Assembly: GCF_000717335.1 (NCBI RefSeq)
Contig: NZ_JNYZ01000018.1
Span: forward strand, 1 to 64,000
Length of the DNA: 64,000 nucleotides
Direction of reading: 5' to 3'
Origin: Amycolatopsis jejuensis
Lineage (GTDB): Bacteria; Actinomycetota; Actinomycetes; Mycobacteriales; Pseudonocardiaceae
The notes beneath the pieces are model-generated. The model made no database searches, was not told where the DNA came from, and saw only the letters and a program-made list of their open reading frames with translations. Positions 15,873 to 23,910 of the stretch are shown in pieces. The position numbers and the translations under genes are program-made. How positions within the stretch are numbered: position 1 is the stretch's first letter; each line of letters begins with the position of its first letter.

Positions 15873-17941
15873 AAGGAACGAGCCGTCCCGGAGAGCCGCC
15901 GGACCGCTCCTGGGCCGAGGCGACCTTTCCGCCGTACGCACCGACGGTGCCGAACCTCCTCGCGGACGGGACCGGCTCGTACGGGAGCAGGGAATGCCTG
16001 GTCACCTCGGCCACCCGGCTCACCTACGCGGAGCTGGACCGCAAGTCGCTCGACCTTGCCGCAACCCTCGTCGAACTCGGCGCAGGCAAGGGTTCGCGCG
16101 TCGGGATCTTGTTCCCGAACGGGGCGGACTGGGTCATCGCCTGGGCGGCGGCGGCCCGGATCGGCGCCGTTGTGCTGCCGGTCAACACTTTCTACCGGCC
16201 CGAGGAGCTCCGGGCATTTCTCCGGTACGCCGATGTCCAGTACCTGCTGTGCGTCGAATCGTTTCTCAAGCACAATTACCTGGACAGCCTGGAGAAGGCG
16301 GTACCGGAACTGGCTTCGGCGCACGGATCCCCGCTGTTCCTCGGCAGCCTGCCCCAGCTCCGATACGTGCTGAACTGGCATGGCGAGGGGCGGCCATGGA
16401 ACCTGCCGTGGCACCGATCCGATGCGCCCCGGCTGCGCGAGCTGGTCGCCGAGATGGAACGGGACGTGACCCCGGCCGATGACCTGGCCGTGGTGTTCAC
16501 GTCCGGGACGACCGGCGAACCCAAAGGGGTCGTGCACACGCACGGTGGGTTGCTCCGGCACGCCCGCAACCTCGCCGGTCTGGCGGGCAGTGACGAGAAC
16601 TTGCGGATCTGGAGCCCGATGCCGCTGCACTGGGTGGGCGGTTTGGTGCTGAGCCTGCTCCGCCCGTTGTCCGTCGGTGGCTGCTTCGTCACCCAGGAAG
16701 TCTTCGAAGCCGGGGAAGCGTTGCGGCTTCTCGAGCAGGAGCGGGTCACCGATGTCACCGGCTGGCCGCATACGATCGCGAGCCTGGTGCAGCATCCGGA
16801 CTTCGCCGGGACCGACTTGACGTCCATCAGCTTCGGCCTGCCGGAGGCGATCCCCGCCGATCGGCGCCCGGCCGACGCGTCGCTTGCGGTCTCGACGCTC
16901 GGGATGTCGGAAACGGGTGGCCCGCACACCTATTCCACGGCCGCCGAACGGATCACCGGCTCCCCGGCGGAGTACCGGGGCAGCTCGGGACACCAGGTTC
17001 CCGGGCTGCGGCACCGGATCGTCGACCCGGATACCGGCGAGGAGCTGCCGGACGGGCAGGAGGGCGAGATCCTCGTCCGCGGCTATTCGCTGATGCGGGG
17101 TGTCCACAAACGCGAGAATGCGGACGTCTTCGACGCGGACGGCTGGTATCACACCGGCGACCGCGGCGTGATCCGGGACGGCTGGTTCTTCTTCACCGGC
17201 CGGGAAAGCGACCTGATCAAGACCCGGGGGGCGAATGTGGCGTCCGGCGAGGTCGAACAGAAACTCCGGGAGCTTCCCGGCGTCGATCTCGCTTTCGTCC
17301 TCGGGGTACCGGATCCGGTGGACGGGCAGCAGGTGGTCGCGCTTCTCGTCGGCGGCGACGGGTTCGCATTCGCCGAGCACGAAGTGCGGAATGCACTGCG
17401 CGAGCAGCTTTCCTCGTACAAGGTACCCCGCCGGATCTTCCCGATCCTGCGGTCGGAGGTGCCGTGGTTACCCAGTCAGAAGGTCGATCGGACGCGCTTG
17501 CTCGCGCGGGCCGGTGACCTGCTGGTCGAAGCGAAGGAGAACAGGATGTCCCAACCGGTTCCGGGCAATGACCATCTCGCGACAGTGGAGCGTGCGGTCG
17601 AAGCCTACAATTCCTGCGATTTCGAGACGTACGCCGGGTTGCTCACCGAAGATGTGCTGTTCGTCCACCACAACCGCACGCCGGAATACCGCGGCCGCGA
17701 CGAAGTGATCACCATGCTGAAAGAAGCGGCGTCGAGCATGTTCGCCAGCAGGGAATTCCTCCCGGCCACGCGAGTCGACCAAACCGGCGATTTCGTTTAC
17801 CGCCGTCAGGGGTGGACGGGGACCGTGGCGGCCGACGTTCCCGGCGCGTCGATGTCCAAGGGCGACCAGGTTTCGATGGATCTCTGCAGTGTTTATGTCT
17901 TCCGCGGTTCGCTGATCGCCGAATTCCATGACTACGGGTGA
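15869..17941 (+). CDS. AMP-forming acyl-CoA ligase fused in frame to a SnoaL/NTF2-like domain
   Basis: The frame is open from GTG (overlapping the monooxygenase stop) for 690 residues. Residues 1-559 form an ANL-family ligase: FTSGTTGEPKGV near 208-219, LGMSETGG, GWYHTGDRG near 426, and GRESDLIKTRGANVASGE near 442. The C-terminal catalytic region has LPSQKVDRTRLL in place of the usual PRxxxGK. Residues 560-690 form a SnoaL-like (NTF2 fold) domain beginning MSQPVPGNDHLATVERAVEAY. No stop separates them. Yet ATG at 17546 has AAGGAG at an ideal distance, so the SnoaL domain may also be made separately. The ligase would activate a carboxylate with ATP and CoA; the SnoaL fold could be an isomerase, hydrolase or hydratase. 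Confidence 0.82.
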   Translation: MKGTSRPGEPPDRSWAEATFPPYAPTVPNLLADGTGSYGSRECLVTSATRLTYAELDRKSLDLAATLVELGAGKGSRVGILFPNGADWVIAWAAAARIGAVVLPVNTFYRPEELRAFLRYADVQYLLCVESFLKHNYLDSLEKAVPELASAHGSPLFLGSLPQLRYVLNWHGEGRPWNLPWHRSDAPRLRELVAEMERDVTPADDLAVVFTSGTTGEPKGVVHTHGGLLRHARNLAGLAGSDENLRIWSPMPLHWVGGLVLSLLRPLSVGGCFVTQEVFEAGEALRLLEQERVTDVTGWPHTIASLVQHPDFAGTDLTSISFGLPEAIPADRRPADASLAVSTLGMSETGGPHTYSTAAERITGSPAEYRGSSGHQVPGLRHRIVDPDTGEELPDGQEGEILVRGYSLMRGVHKRENADVFDADGWYHTGDRGVIRDGWFFFTGRESDLIKTRGANVASGEVEQKLRELPGVDLAFVLGVPDPVDGQQVVALLVGGDGFAFAEHEVRNALREQLSSYKVPRRIFPILRSEVPWLPSQKVDRTRLLARAGDLLVEAKENRMSQPVPGNDHLATVERAVEAYNSCDFETYAGLLTEDVLFVHHNRTPEYRGRDEVITMLKEAASSMFASREFLPATRVDQTGDFVYRRQGWTGTVAADVPGASMSKGDQVSMDLCSVYVFRGSLIAEFHDYG

Positions 17942-17976
17942 GCCGGGATCCGCAGCGAACAGAGGGAGCAACCGCC

Positions 17977-19305
17977 TTGCCTGATCCGGAATACGGTCTC
18001 ATCACCGACGAGAAGATCCGCCGCCTCCGCCTGCGGGTGGGCGCCGATCTCGACCCGGCCAACTTCGCCCCGGCCGAGATTTCCCGTGCCGCCTGGCGTC
18101 CGGTCACGAATGGCTACAACCAGGTCGTCACCCCTGACGCGGTGCGGCATTTCGTCAACGGGTACGGCGACGACAACCCGCTGTACTGCGATCCGGCCTA
18201 TGCCGAGGCGAGTTCCTGGCGCGGCCTGATCGCACCGCCGACCTTCGTCTGGACCATGTGCGACCCGCAGACCGACCAGGAGGTCGTCCTCGGCGGCGGC
18301 GACGAGCCGCCGCGCAGGTTGACCGCGGCCGGGCGGGAGCTGTTCGCCGGGGACCCGTTGCGCGGGACCGGTTCCGTCCAGTCCCGGGTCGAGTACGAGT
18401 TCTACCGGCCGCTCGAAGCCGGCGACCGGCTCTACGGCAAGCGGACGATCCTCGCCGTCGAGGACCGGCCCAGCCGCAAGAGCGGGCGGGCGGTGCACGT
18501 GACCTGGGGACTCGTCACGTGGAACCAGGACCGGCTGCCGGTGCACCTGCAGCGCGGCACCTGGGTACGGACCGAGCGGCGGCAGGCGAACGGCGAAGGC
18601 GTGCCGCGCAAGCGGGTGCAACCCAGCGCCGAGCCGTACACCGACGAACAGCTGGCCGAGATCGATGCCGCCTACGCGGCGGAGAGCCGCCGGGGAAGCA
18701 GCCTCCTGCACTGGGACGACGTGCAGGTGGGCGACCGGTTGCCGGTGCTGGTCAAGGGTCCGCTCCGGCAGACCGACATCATCCTGTGGCACGCCGGGTG
18801 GGGACAGGGTTTTCCGACCTACGCCTTCCGGCTCGCCTACGAGCGGCGGGTCGAAACGCCCGGCCTCTACACCCGCAACGAGTACAACGTTCCCGACATC
18901 GTGCAGCGCATGCACTGGGACAAGGACTGGGCCCAGCGGGTCGGCGCAGCCGAGCGCTACGACTACGGGGCGCTGCGCGAGACCTGGCTGTGCCAGCTGC
19001 TCACCCATTGGGCGGGCGACCGGTCCTGGATCAGCTCGATCGACGTGGAGCACCGCAAGTACAACTACATCGGCGACACGACCTGGCTCAAGGGCGAGGT
19101 CACCGGCAAGCGCGTCACCGGCGGGCAGCACCGGGTCGCGGTCAAGCTGTGGTGCGAGAACCAGCGCGGGGAAGTGACGTCCCCGGCCACGGCCGAGGTG
19201 GTGCTTCCGGGCAAGGACGCCGGCCTCGGCTGGGCTCCGCCGGTCCCCGGCGACCCGGTCGACCTGCTGCGGGCCGAGATCGCCCGGTTCGCGGGAACAG
19301 CATGA
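17977..19305 (+). CDS. Double hot-dog (FAS1-like plus MaoC-like) acyl-CoA hydratase
   Basis: A 442-residue protein with two hot-dog halves in one chain. The N-terminal FAS1-like domain has HFVNGYGDDNPLYCDPAYAE near residues 48-67 and RVEYEFYRPLEAGDRLYG near 133-150. The C-terminal half begins near LLHWDDVQVGDRLPVLVKGP (about 235-255). The start is uncertain: GTG at 17938 overlaps the previous stop, while TTG at 17977 has GAGGGAG eight bases upstream and gives the better N-terminus. It probably hydrates an enoyl-CoA. The island therefore has both a fused and a split (10739/11187) version of this architecture. Confidence 0.8.
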   Translation: MPDPEYGLITDEKIRRLRLRVGADLDPANFAPAEISRAAWRPVTNGYNQVVTPDAVRHFVNGYGDDNPLYCDPAYAEASSWRGLIAPPTFVWTMCDPQTDQEVVLGGGDEPPRRLTAAGRELFAGDPLRGTGSVQSRVEYEFYRPLEAGDRLYGKRTILAVEDRPSRKSGRAVHVTWGLVTWNQDRLPVHLQRGTWVRTERRQANGEGVPRKRVQPSAEPYTDEQLAEIDAAYAAESRRGSSLLHWDDVQVGDRLPVLVKGPLRQTDIILWHAGWGQGFPTYAFRLAYERRVETPGLYTRNEYNVPDIVQRMHWDKDWAQRVGAAERYDYGALRETWLCQLLTHWAGDRSWISSIDVEHRKYNYIGDTTWLKGEVTGKRVTGGQHRVAVKLWCENQRGEVTSPATAEVVLPGKDAGLGWAPPVPGDPVDLLRAEIARFAGTA

Positions 19306-20897
19306 GCGATCCCCGGCGCAGCAGCGAGATCGTCTTCCGGTACCTGCTCGAGGCACACGCGCGCGACCACGGTGACCGGCAGTTCGCTGTGTTCCCCGAG
19401 GAGAATGCCGCCTGGACGTGGGCCGATGCCGATCGCGCGGCGAACCGGTGCGCGGCGGTCCTCCGCGCACACGGGGTCGGACGGGGCGACCGCGTGGCGG
19501 TGCTCGGCGACAACACCCAGGGAGTGGTCCAGACCTTACTGGGCACGACCAAACTGGGCGGGGTCTACTCCCCGCTGCACCCGGCGTGGCAAGCCGACCA
19601 CCTCCGGCACGGGCTCTCGGTGACCAAGCCGAAGTTCCTGGTGTGCCAAGCGGATTACCTGCCCCGGCTCGAAGCGGCCGAGAGCCCGGACCTGCCGCCG
19701 ACCGTCGGAGTGCTCGGCGAATTCACGCCGCGCGGAAGCCGGTTCGTCGCCATGAACGAGCTGATCGAGGCCGCCCCCGCAGACCCTCCCGATGATCCCG
19801 GCCTGCACATCTGGGACCCGTACGCGGCGATCTTCACGTCCGGCACGACCGGCCCGCCCAAGGCAGTGCTTTCGCCGTACGGCCAGCTCGCCGCGCAGAT
19901 CGAGCACAGCATGCTGCCCTTTCTCGACGCCGACGAGGTGCTCCTCGGCGATATGCCGCTCTACCACGTCGGCGCCCTGCTGAGCTTCCTGGCCGTGCTG
20001 CAGCTGGGTGCTCGGTGGGTGGTCGTGCCCAAGGTACGGATCGACAGCTTCTGGGACACGGTCCGCCGTTACGGCGTCACTCATGCGACTTTCACCCCCG
20101 CGGCCGCGACCTTCCTCGAGAAGAAGCAGCCGAGGCCGGACGACGCCGACAACCCGCTGCGGATCGTGCTGACCGGAACGTTCTCGAAGGGGCTCGACCG
20201 GTGGTGCGCGCGGTTCGGGGTGCCGCACCGGTACCGGTACTACAACGGCACCGAGCAGTGCTCCCCGCTGATGACCGGGCTCGATCCCGCGGAGGACGCG
20301 CCCACCGGATACGTGCGGCCGGGCGTCACGGCGCGGCTGGTCGACGGCGACGATCTCCCGGTCCCGCCGGGTGCGGTCGGCGAGCTCGTCGTCCGGCCGG
20401 ACCGGCCGTGGGAAACCATGCTGGGTTACCTCGGCGATCCCGCGGCCACCGCCCGGGCGTGGCGCAACGGCTGGTACCACACCGGCGATCTCTTCGTGCA
20501 GACCGGCGAGGGCACGTTCCAGCACGTCGACCGGGCCGCCGACGTCATCCGGCGGCACGGCGAGAACATCTCGTCGGTCGAGGTCGAGCGGGTCGTTCTG
20601 GAGCATCCGGCGGTCCTGCGCGGTGCCGCGGTCGGGCTGCCGTCCGAGGAGGTGCCGGGCGACCAGGACATCAAGCTCTGCCTCGTGCTGCGCCCGGACG
20701 CCGACCTCGCGATGGACGAGCTGATCGGCTTTCTCCGCGACCGGCTCCCGTCGTACGCCGTGCCGCGCTACGTGGAGATCTGCCCGGAGCTGCCCGTCAC
20801 GGCCACCAACAAAATCCGCAAGCCGGTGCTGCGCGCGGCGGGCGTCACCGCCGCGACGTGGGACCGGCACCGACCGCAAGGGAGCCGGACCGGATGA
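19302..20897 (+). CDS. AMP-forming acyl-CoA synthetase
   Basis: A 531-residue ANL ligase overlapping the hydratase gene by 4 bp (ATGA). The P-loop FTSGTTGPPKAV is near residue 182, RYYNGTEQCSP near 310, GWYHTGDLF near 390, VDRAADVIRRHGENISSVEVE near 408-428, and VTATNKIRKPVLR carries the C-terminal catalytic Lys. The architecture resembles crotonobetaine/carnitine or long-chain acyl-CoA ligases. It activates a carboxylic acid of the pathway; chain type cannot be told. It overlaps the following crotonase gene by 4 bp, so ligase and hydratase are translationally coupled. Confidence 0.87.
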   Translation: MSDPRRSSEIVFRYLLEAHARDHGDRQFAVFPEENAAWTWADADRAANRCAAVLRAHGVGRGDRVAVLGDNTQGVVQTLLGTTKLGGVYSPLHPAWQADHLRHGLSVTKPKFLVCQADYLPRLEAAESPDLPPTVGVLGEFTPRGSRFVAMNELIEAAPADPPDDPGLHIWDPYAAIFTSGTTGPPKAVLSPYGQLAAQIEHSMLPFLDADEVLLGDMPLYHVGALLSFLAVLQLGARWVVVPKVRIDSFWDTVRRYGVTHATFTPAAATFLEKKQPRPDDADNPLRIVLTGTFSKGLDRWCARFGVPHRYRYYNGTEQCSPLMTGLDPAEDAPTGYVRPGVTARLVDGDDLPVPPGAVGELVVRPDRPWETMLGYLGDPAATARAWRNGWYHTGDLFVQTGEGTFQHVDRAADVIRRHGENISSVEVERVVLEHPAVLRGAAVGLPSEEVPGDQDIKLCLVLRPDADLAMDELIGFLRDRLPSYAVPRYVEICPELPVTATNKIRKPVLRAAGVTAATWDRHRPQGSRTG

Positions 20898-21718
20898 TCC
20901 CCTCCGCCCACCGCGACAGCGGGCTCGGATACCGCAAGGTCGACGGCATCGCGTGGCTTACCCTCGACCGCCCGGATCGCGGCAACGCGCTGTCGCCCGC
21001 TCTGCGCCACGCGCTCACCTGGGCCTGGGACGACGTGCGTGACGATCCGGCCGTCCGCGTCGCCGTCGTCACCGGAGCCGGTGACAAGCACTTCTGCACC
21101 GGCGCCGACCTGAGCCATCGGGTCGCGCAGGACCGGCGCGGTGAGCCGGTCTCGCCGGACGACCGTCCGTTCGAAGAGGTGAACTCCTTCACCGCCCGCC
21201 ACCGCGGGGTCTGGAAACCGGTGATCTGTGCGGTGAACGGGCTGGCCGCGAGCGCCGGGTTGCACTTCGTCGTCGATGCCGACCTGGTGATCGCCGCCGA
21301 AACCGCCGCCTTCTGCGACACCCACGTGGACGTCGGGCAGGTCGGCGCGATCGAGAACATCGGCCTTGCCAAACGCCTGCCGCTCGGCACGGCGCTGCGG
21401 ATGACGTTGATGGGGCGGGCGTACCGCCTCTCCGCCGAGCGGGCGTACCAGCTCGGCCTGGTCGACGAGCTCACCACCCCCGGCGCCTTGCTCGCCACGG
21501 CGGAGGAGATGGCCCGGCAGCTCATGGCCGTCTCGCCCCGGGCCCAGTCGCTGTCCCAGCAGGCCATCTGGCGGTCGCTGGACATGGGGTACGCCCAGGC
21601 GACCGAGCTGGGCTGGGCCTACGTGCGCATGCAGTGGGCGCACCCGGATGCCACCGAAGGGCCGCGGGCGTTCGCCGAACGCAGGCCGCCGAGGTGGTAC
21701 GACGGCGGGCAGCCGTGA
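20894..21718 (+). CDS. Enoyl-CoA hydratase/isomerase (crotonase) family protein
   Basis: A 274-residue crotonase. The first oxyanion-hole segment is HFCTGADLSHR near residues 69-79, and the second is AVNGLAASAGLHFVVDADLVIA near 112-133. Both of the Glu positions of classical enoyl-CoA hydratase are hard to identify: the usual (G)GGxE region reads ASAGLHF and the later catalytic-Glu region reads DVGQVGAIENIGLA. It may therefore be an isomerase, hydrolase or ring-opening member rather than a simple hydratase. It is last in the run starting at 14007. Confidence 0.82.
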   Translation: MIPSAHRDSGLGYRKVDGIAWLTLDRPDRGNALSPALRHALTWAWDDVRDDPAVRVAVVTGAGDKHFCTGADLSHRVAQDRRGEPVSPDDRPFEEVNSFTARHRGVWKPVICAVNGLAASAGLHFVVDADLVIAAETAAFCDTHVDVGQVGAIENIGLAKRLPLGTALRMTLMGRAYRLSAERAYQLGLVDELTTPGALLATAEEMARQLMAVSPRAQSLSQQAIWRSLDMGYAQATELGWAYVRMQWAHPDATEGPRAFAERRPPRWYDGGQP

Positions 21719-21766
21719 GCGCGCGTCCCCGTCGGTTCCCGACCGGCGGTCTTGTAGGGTGGCCGT

Positions 21767-22381
21767 ATGCCTGCTGCCCGCACCGAAAGCCTCAGTGCCC
21801 GCCACGTCGCCGAAACCCGGGCGGCTCTGATCCGGGTGGGGCGCGAGATGTTCTCCACGATCGGGTACCAAGCCGCCAGCACCGACGAGGTGGTGGCCGG
21901 CGCGGGCGTGTCCAAAGGCGCGATGTACCACCACTTCAAGTCGAAGCGGGAACTGTTCGAGGCAGTGCTGATCGAGGTGCTTTCCGAGTACGGGGAGCGC
22001 CTGGCGAAGCCGAAGATCACCGGAACCGACGAGTGGGACCGGTTCGTCAAGCTCGCGCTGCGGTACGTCGAGGCCGCCTCCACCGACGAGGCCTTCCGCC
22101 AGATCATCCTGATCGACGGCCCGGCGGTGCTGGGCTGGGCCAGGTGGCGGGAGATCCAGCGGGACATCTCGCTGGTCGGCGTCACGGAGGCGATCGGGCG
22201 GTACATGGACGCCGAGCTGATCAAGCGGATGTCCCCGGCGGCGGTGGAGCACGGGATCATCGCGGCGCTGAGCGAGTCGGTCATGTACGTCGCCCATGCG
22301 AAGGACCGGAAGGCCGCCCGCAAGGAGATGACGGCCGTGGTCACCACGATGATCAACGCGTTCCGCGCCGACCGGCCCTGA
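21767..22381 (+). CDS. TetR-family transcriptional regulator
   Basis: A 204-residue TetR protein with the helix-turn-helix STDEVVAGAGVSKGAMYHHF at about residues 41-60, followed by an all-helical ligand-binding domain. It follows the crotonase by 48 bp on the same strand, so may be co-transcribed with the monooxygenase operon or have its own weak promoter. It probably represses local catabolic genes and responds to an acyl-CoA intermediate, as related TetR proteins in CoA-dependent pathways do. Confidence 0.88.
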   Translation: MPAARTESLSARHVAETRAALIRVGREMFSTIGYQAASTDEVVAGAGVSKGAMYHHFKSKRELFEAVLIEVLSEYGERLAKPKITGTDEWDRFVKLALRYVEAASTDEAFRQIILIDGPAVLGWARWREIQRDISLVGVTEAIGRYMDAELIKRMSPAAVEHGIIAALSESVMYVAHAKDRKAARKEMTAVVTTMINAFRADRP

Positions 22382-22412
22382 CCCGCTGGCCGCCCTCCCG
22401 GGAGCGGCTGCG

Positions 22413-23837
22413 ATGACGGGGGCGGACGGCTATGCGGAAAGCCTGGCTGCGGTGTTCCGCGCTCGCCGCGACGAACCTGCGGTGGGGCTGTCCAGAGTCT
22501 GGTCGACCTGGCGGCAGATCGCCGAGTTGCGCGCGCCTCTCGCCGACCTGCCGGACGGCCCGGTGGCGCTCGTCCTGCGCAACCGGCCGGCGACCGTCGG
22601 GGCACTGGTGGGCCTGCTCGGTACCGGCCGGACAACGCAGCTCGTTTCCCCCATTCAACCTCCCGGTGCCATTGCCGCGGCCGTCCGCGGGTGCGCCGCG
22701 GTGGTCGCCGATGCCACCGACTGGTCGCCGGAGCTGGCGGACCACGGCGGGATCGAACTCGGCTGCCGGGCAGACGGAACCCTGACCGCAGCTCGGCGGC
22801 CGGGAAGTACCACGGCGCCGCGCCCGGTCGAGTTCCCCGGCGCCGCGATCGTCGTCTCGACGAGCGGGACGACCGGTCCGCCCAAACGCATTCCGATGGC
22901 CTGGGCCGACCTTCCGGCGCCCCGCGTGGGCGCGCCCGGCGAGGTCGTGATCAACGCGATGCCGAGTACCACCATTTCCGGTCTGCGCATCGTGCTCGGA
23001 GCGCTGGCCGCCGGTCGTCCGCTGGCTTTGCTGGAACGGTTCGAGGCCGGGGCGTGGGTGGCGCTGGTCCGCGAGCTCCGGCCGCGGTACCTCGGACTGC
23101 CGCCCGCGGCGATGCAGATGCTGCTGGACGCCGACGTCGACCCGGCCGACCTGGCGAGCATCGAGGCCTGGCCGACCGGCTCCGCGCCGGTCACCCCGCA
23201 GCTGCAGGAACAGTTCGAGGCCCGGTTCGGCATACCGGTCCTGGTCAAATACGGCGCGACCGAGTTCGGCGGTCCGGTCGCCGGGTGGACGCTCGACGAC
23301 CACCGGCAGTGGGCGAAGCGCAAACGGGGCAGCGTCGGCCGCGCGAAACGCGGGGTGCGCCTTCGGATCGTCGACCCCGGAGGCGGCGAATGCCCGGTGG
23401 GTGCGCCCGGATTGCTCGAGGTGCGCGCGTCCCGGGCCACGGAATGGATTCGTACCAACGATCTGGCGCGCATCGACGAGGACGGGTTCCTGTATCTCGA
23501 CGGCAGAGCGGACGACGTCATCGTCCGCGGCGGGTTCAAAGTCCCGCTCGGCGAACTCGAGCGGATCGTCGGTGCGCACCCCGGCGTTCGTGCCGCCGGT
23601 GCCGTCGGCCTGCCCGACCGCCGTCTCGGCCAGGTGCCCGCGGTGGCCGTGACGGTCATTGCCGGGGCCGGCGCGCCGACTGCGGCCGAGCTGACCGAAT
23701 GGCTGCGCGCTCGCGTTGCGCCGTACCAGGTTCCGGCGGTGGTGCGAGTGGTCGGCGCCCTTCCGGAGACCGATTCGCACAAGGTCAGCCGACCTGGCCT
23801 GCGGCGGCTTTTCGAGGATGGGTCGCGCGCCGACTAA
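22413..23837 (+). CDS. Short AMP-forming ligase (ANL superfamily)
   Basis: A 474-residue ANL ligase, shorter than the other three in the island because the N-terminal subdomain is reduced. Motifs are VSTSGTTGPPKRI near residues 149-161, KYGATEFGGPVAGW near 280, NDLARIDEDGFLYLDGRADDVI and RGGFKVPLGELE near 368-380. SHKVSRPGLRRL at the end supplies the catalytic Lys. The start is ATG behind GGGAGCGGCTGCG. It lies between the TetR gene and the next promoter, so could be expressed with TetR. A carboxylate substrate is presumed. Confidence 0.83.
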   Translation: MTGADGYAESLAAVFRARRDEPAVGLSRVWSTWRQIAELRAPLADLPDGPVALVLRNRPATVGALVGLLGTGRTTQLVSPIQPPGAIAAAVRGCAAVVADATDWSPELADHGGIELGCRADGTLTAARRPGSTTAPRPVEFPGAAIVVSTSGTTGPPKRIPMAWADLPAPRVGAPGEVVINAMPSTTISGLRIVLGALAAGRPLALLERFEAGAWVALVRELRPRYLGLPPAAMQMLLDADVDPADLASIEAWPTGSAPVTPQLQEQFEARFGIPVLVKYGATEFGGPVAGWTLDDHRQWAKRKRGSVGRAKRGVRLRIVDPGGGECPVGAPGLLEVRASRATEWIRTNDLARIDEDGFLYLDGRADDVIVRGGFKVPLGELERIVGAHPGVRAAGAVGLPDRRLGQVPAVAVTVIAGAGAPTAAELTEWLRARVAPYQVPAVVRVVGALPETDSHKVSRPGLRRLFEDGSRAD

Positions 23838-23910
23838 TGGTCGGTTATTGACTGATTGATGGCAACCGACGTAGTGTCGATCACGTCGGCCGGATTCGGA
23901 GGATGCCAGG
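23838..23910 (+). promoter_or_regulatory. Candidate promoter with overlapping inverted repeat
   Basis: A sigma70-like promoter is visible: TTGACT at 23848-23853, 18-bp spacer, TAGTGT at 23872-23877. It lies 34 bp before the ATG of the ligase at 23911. A 7-bp inverted repeat GTCGGTT (23840-23846) and AACCGAC (23864-23870) brackets the -35 element. This is the layout expected for a TetR-type operator. The sequence is more A/T-rich than its surroundings. Confidence 0.5.

Noticed and set aside
14007..17941. Single 1087-aa frame from 14678 to 17941
   Set aside because: Its first 400 residues are the wrong frame of the monooxygenase; only the part from 15869 on is a real protein.
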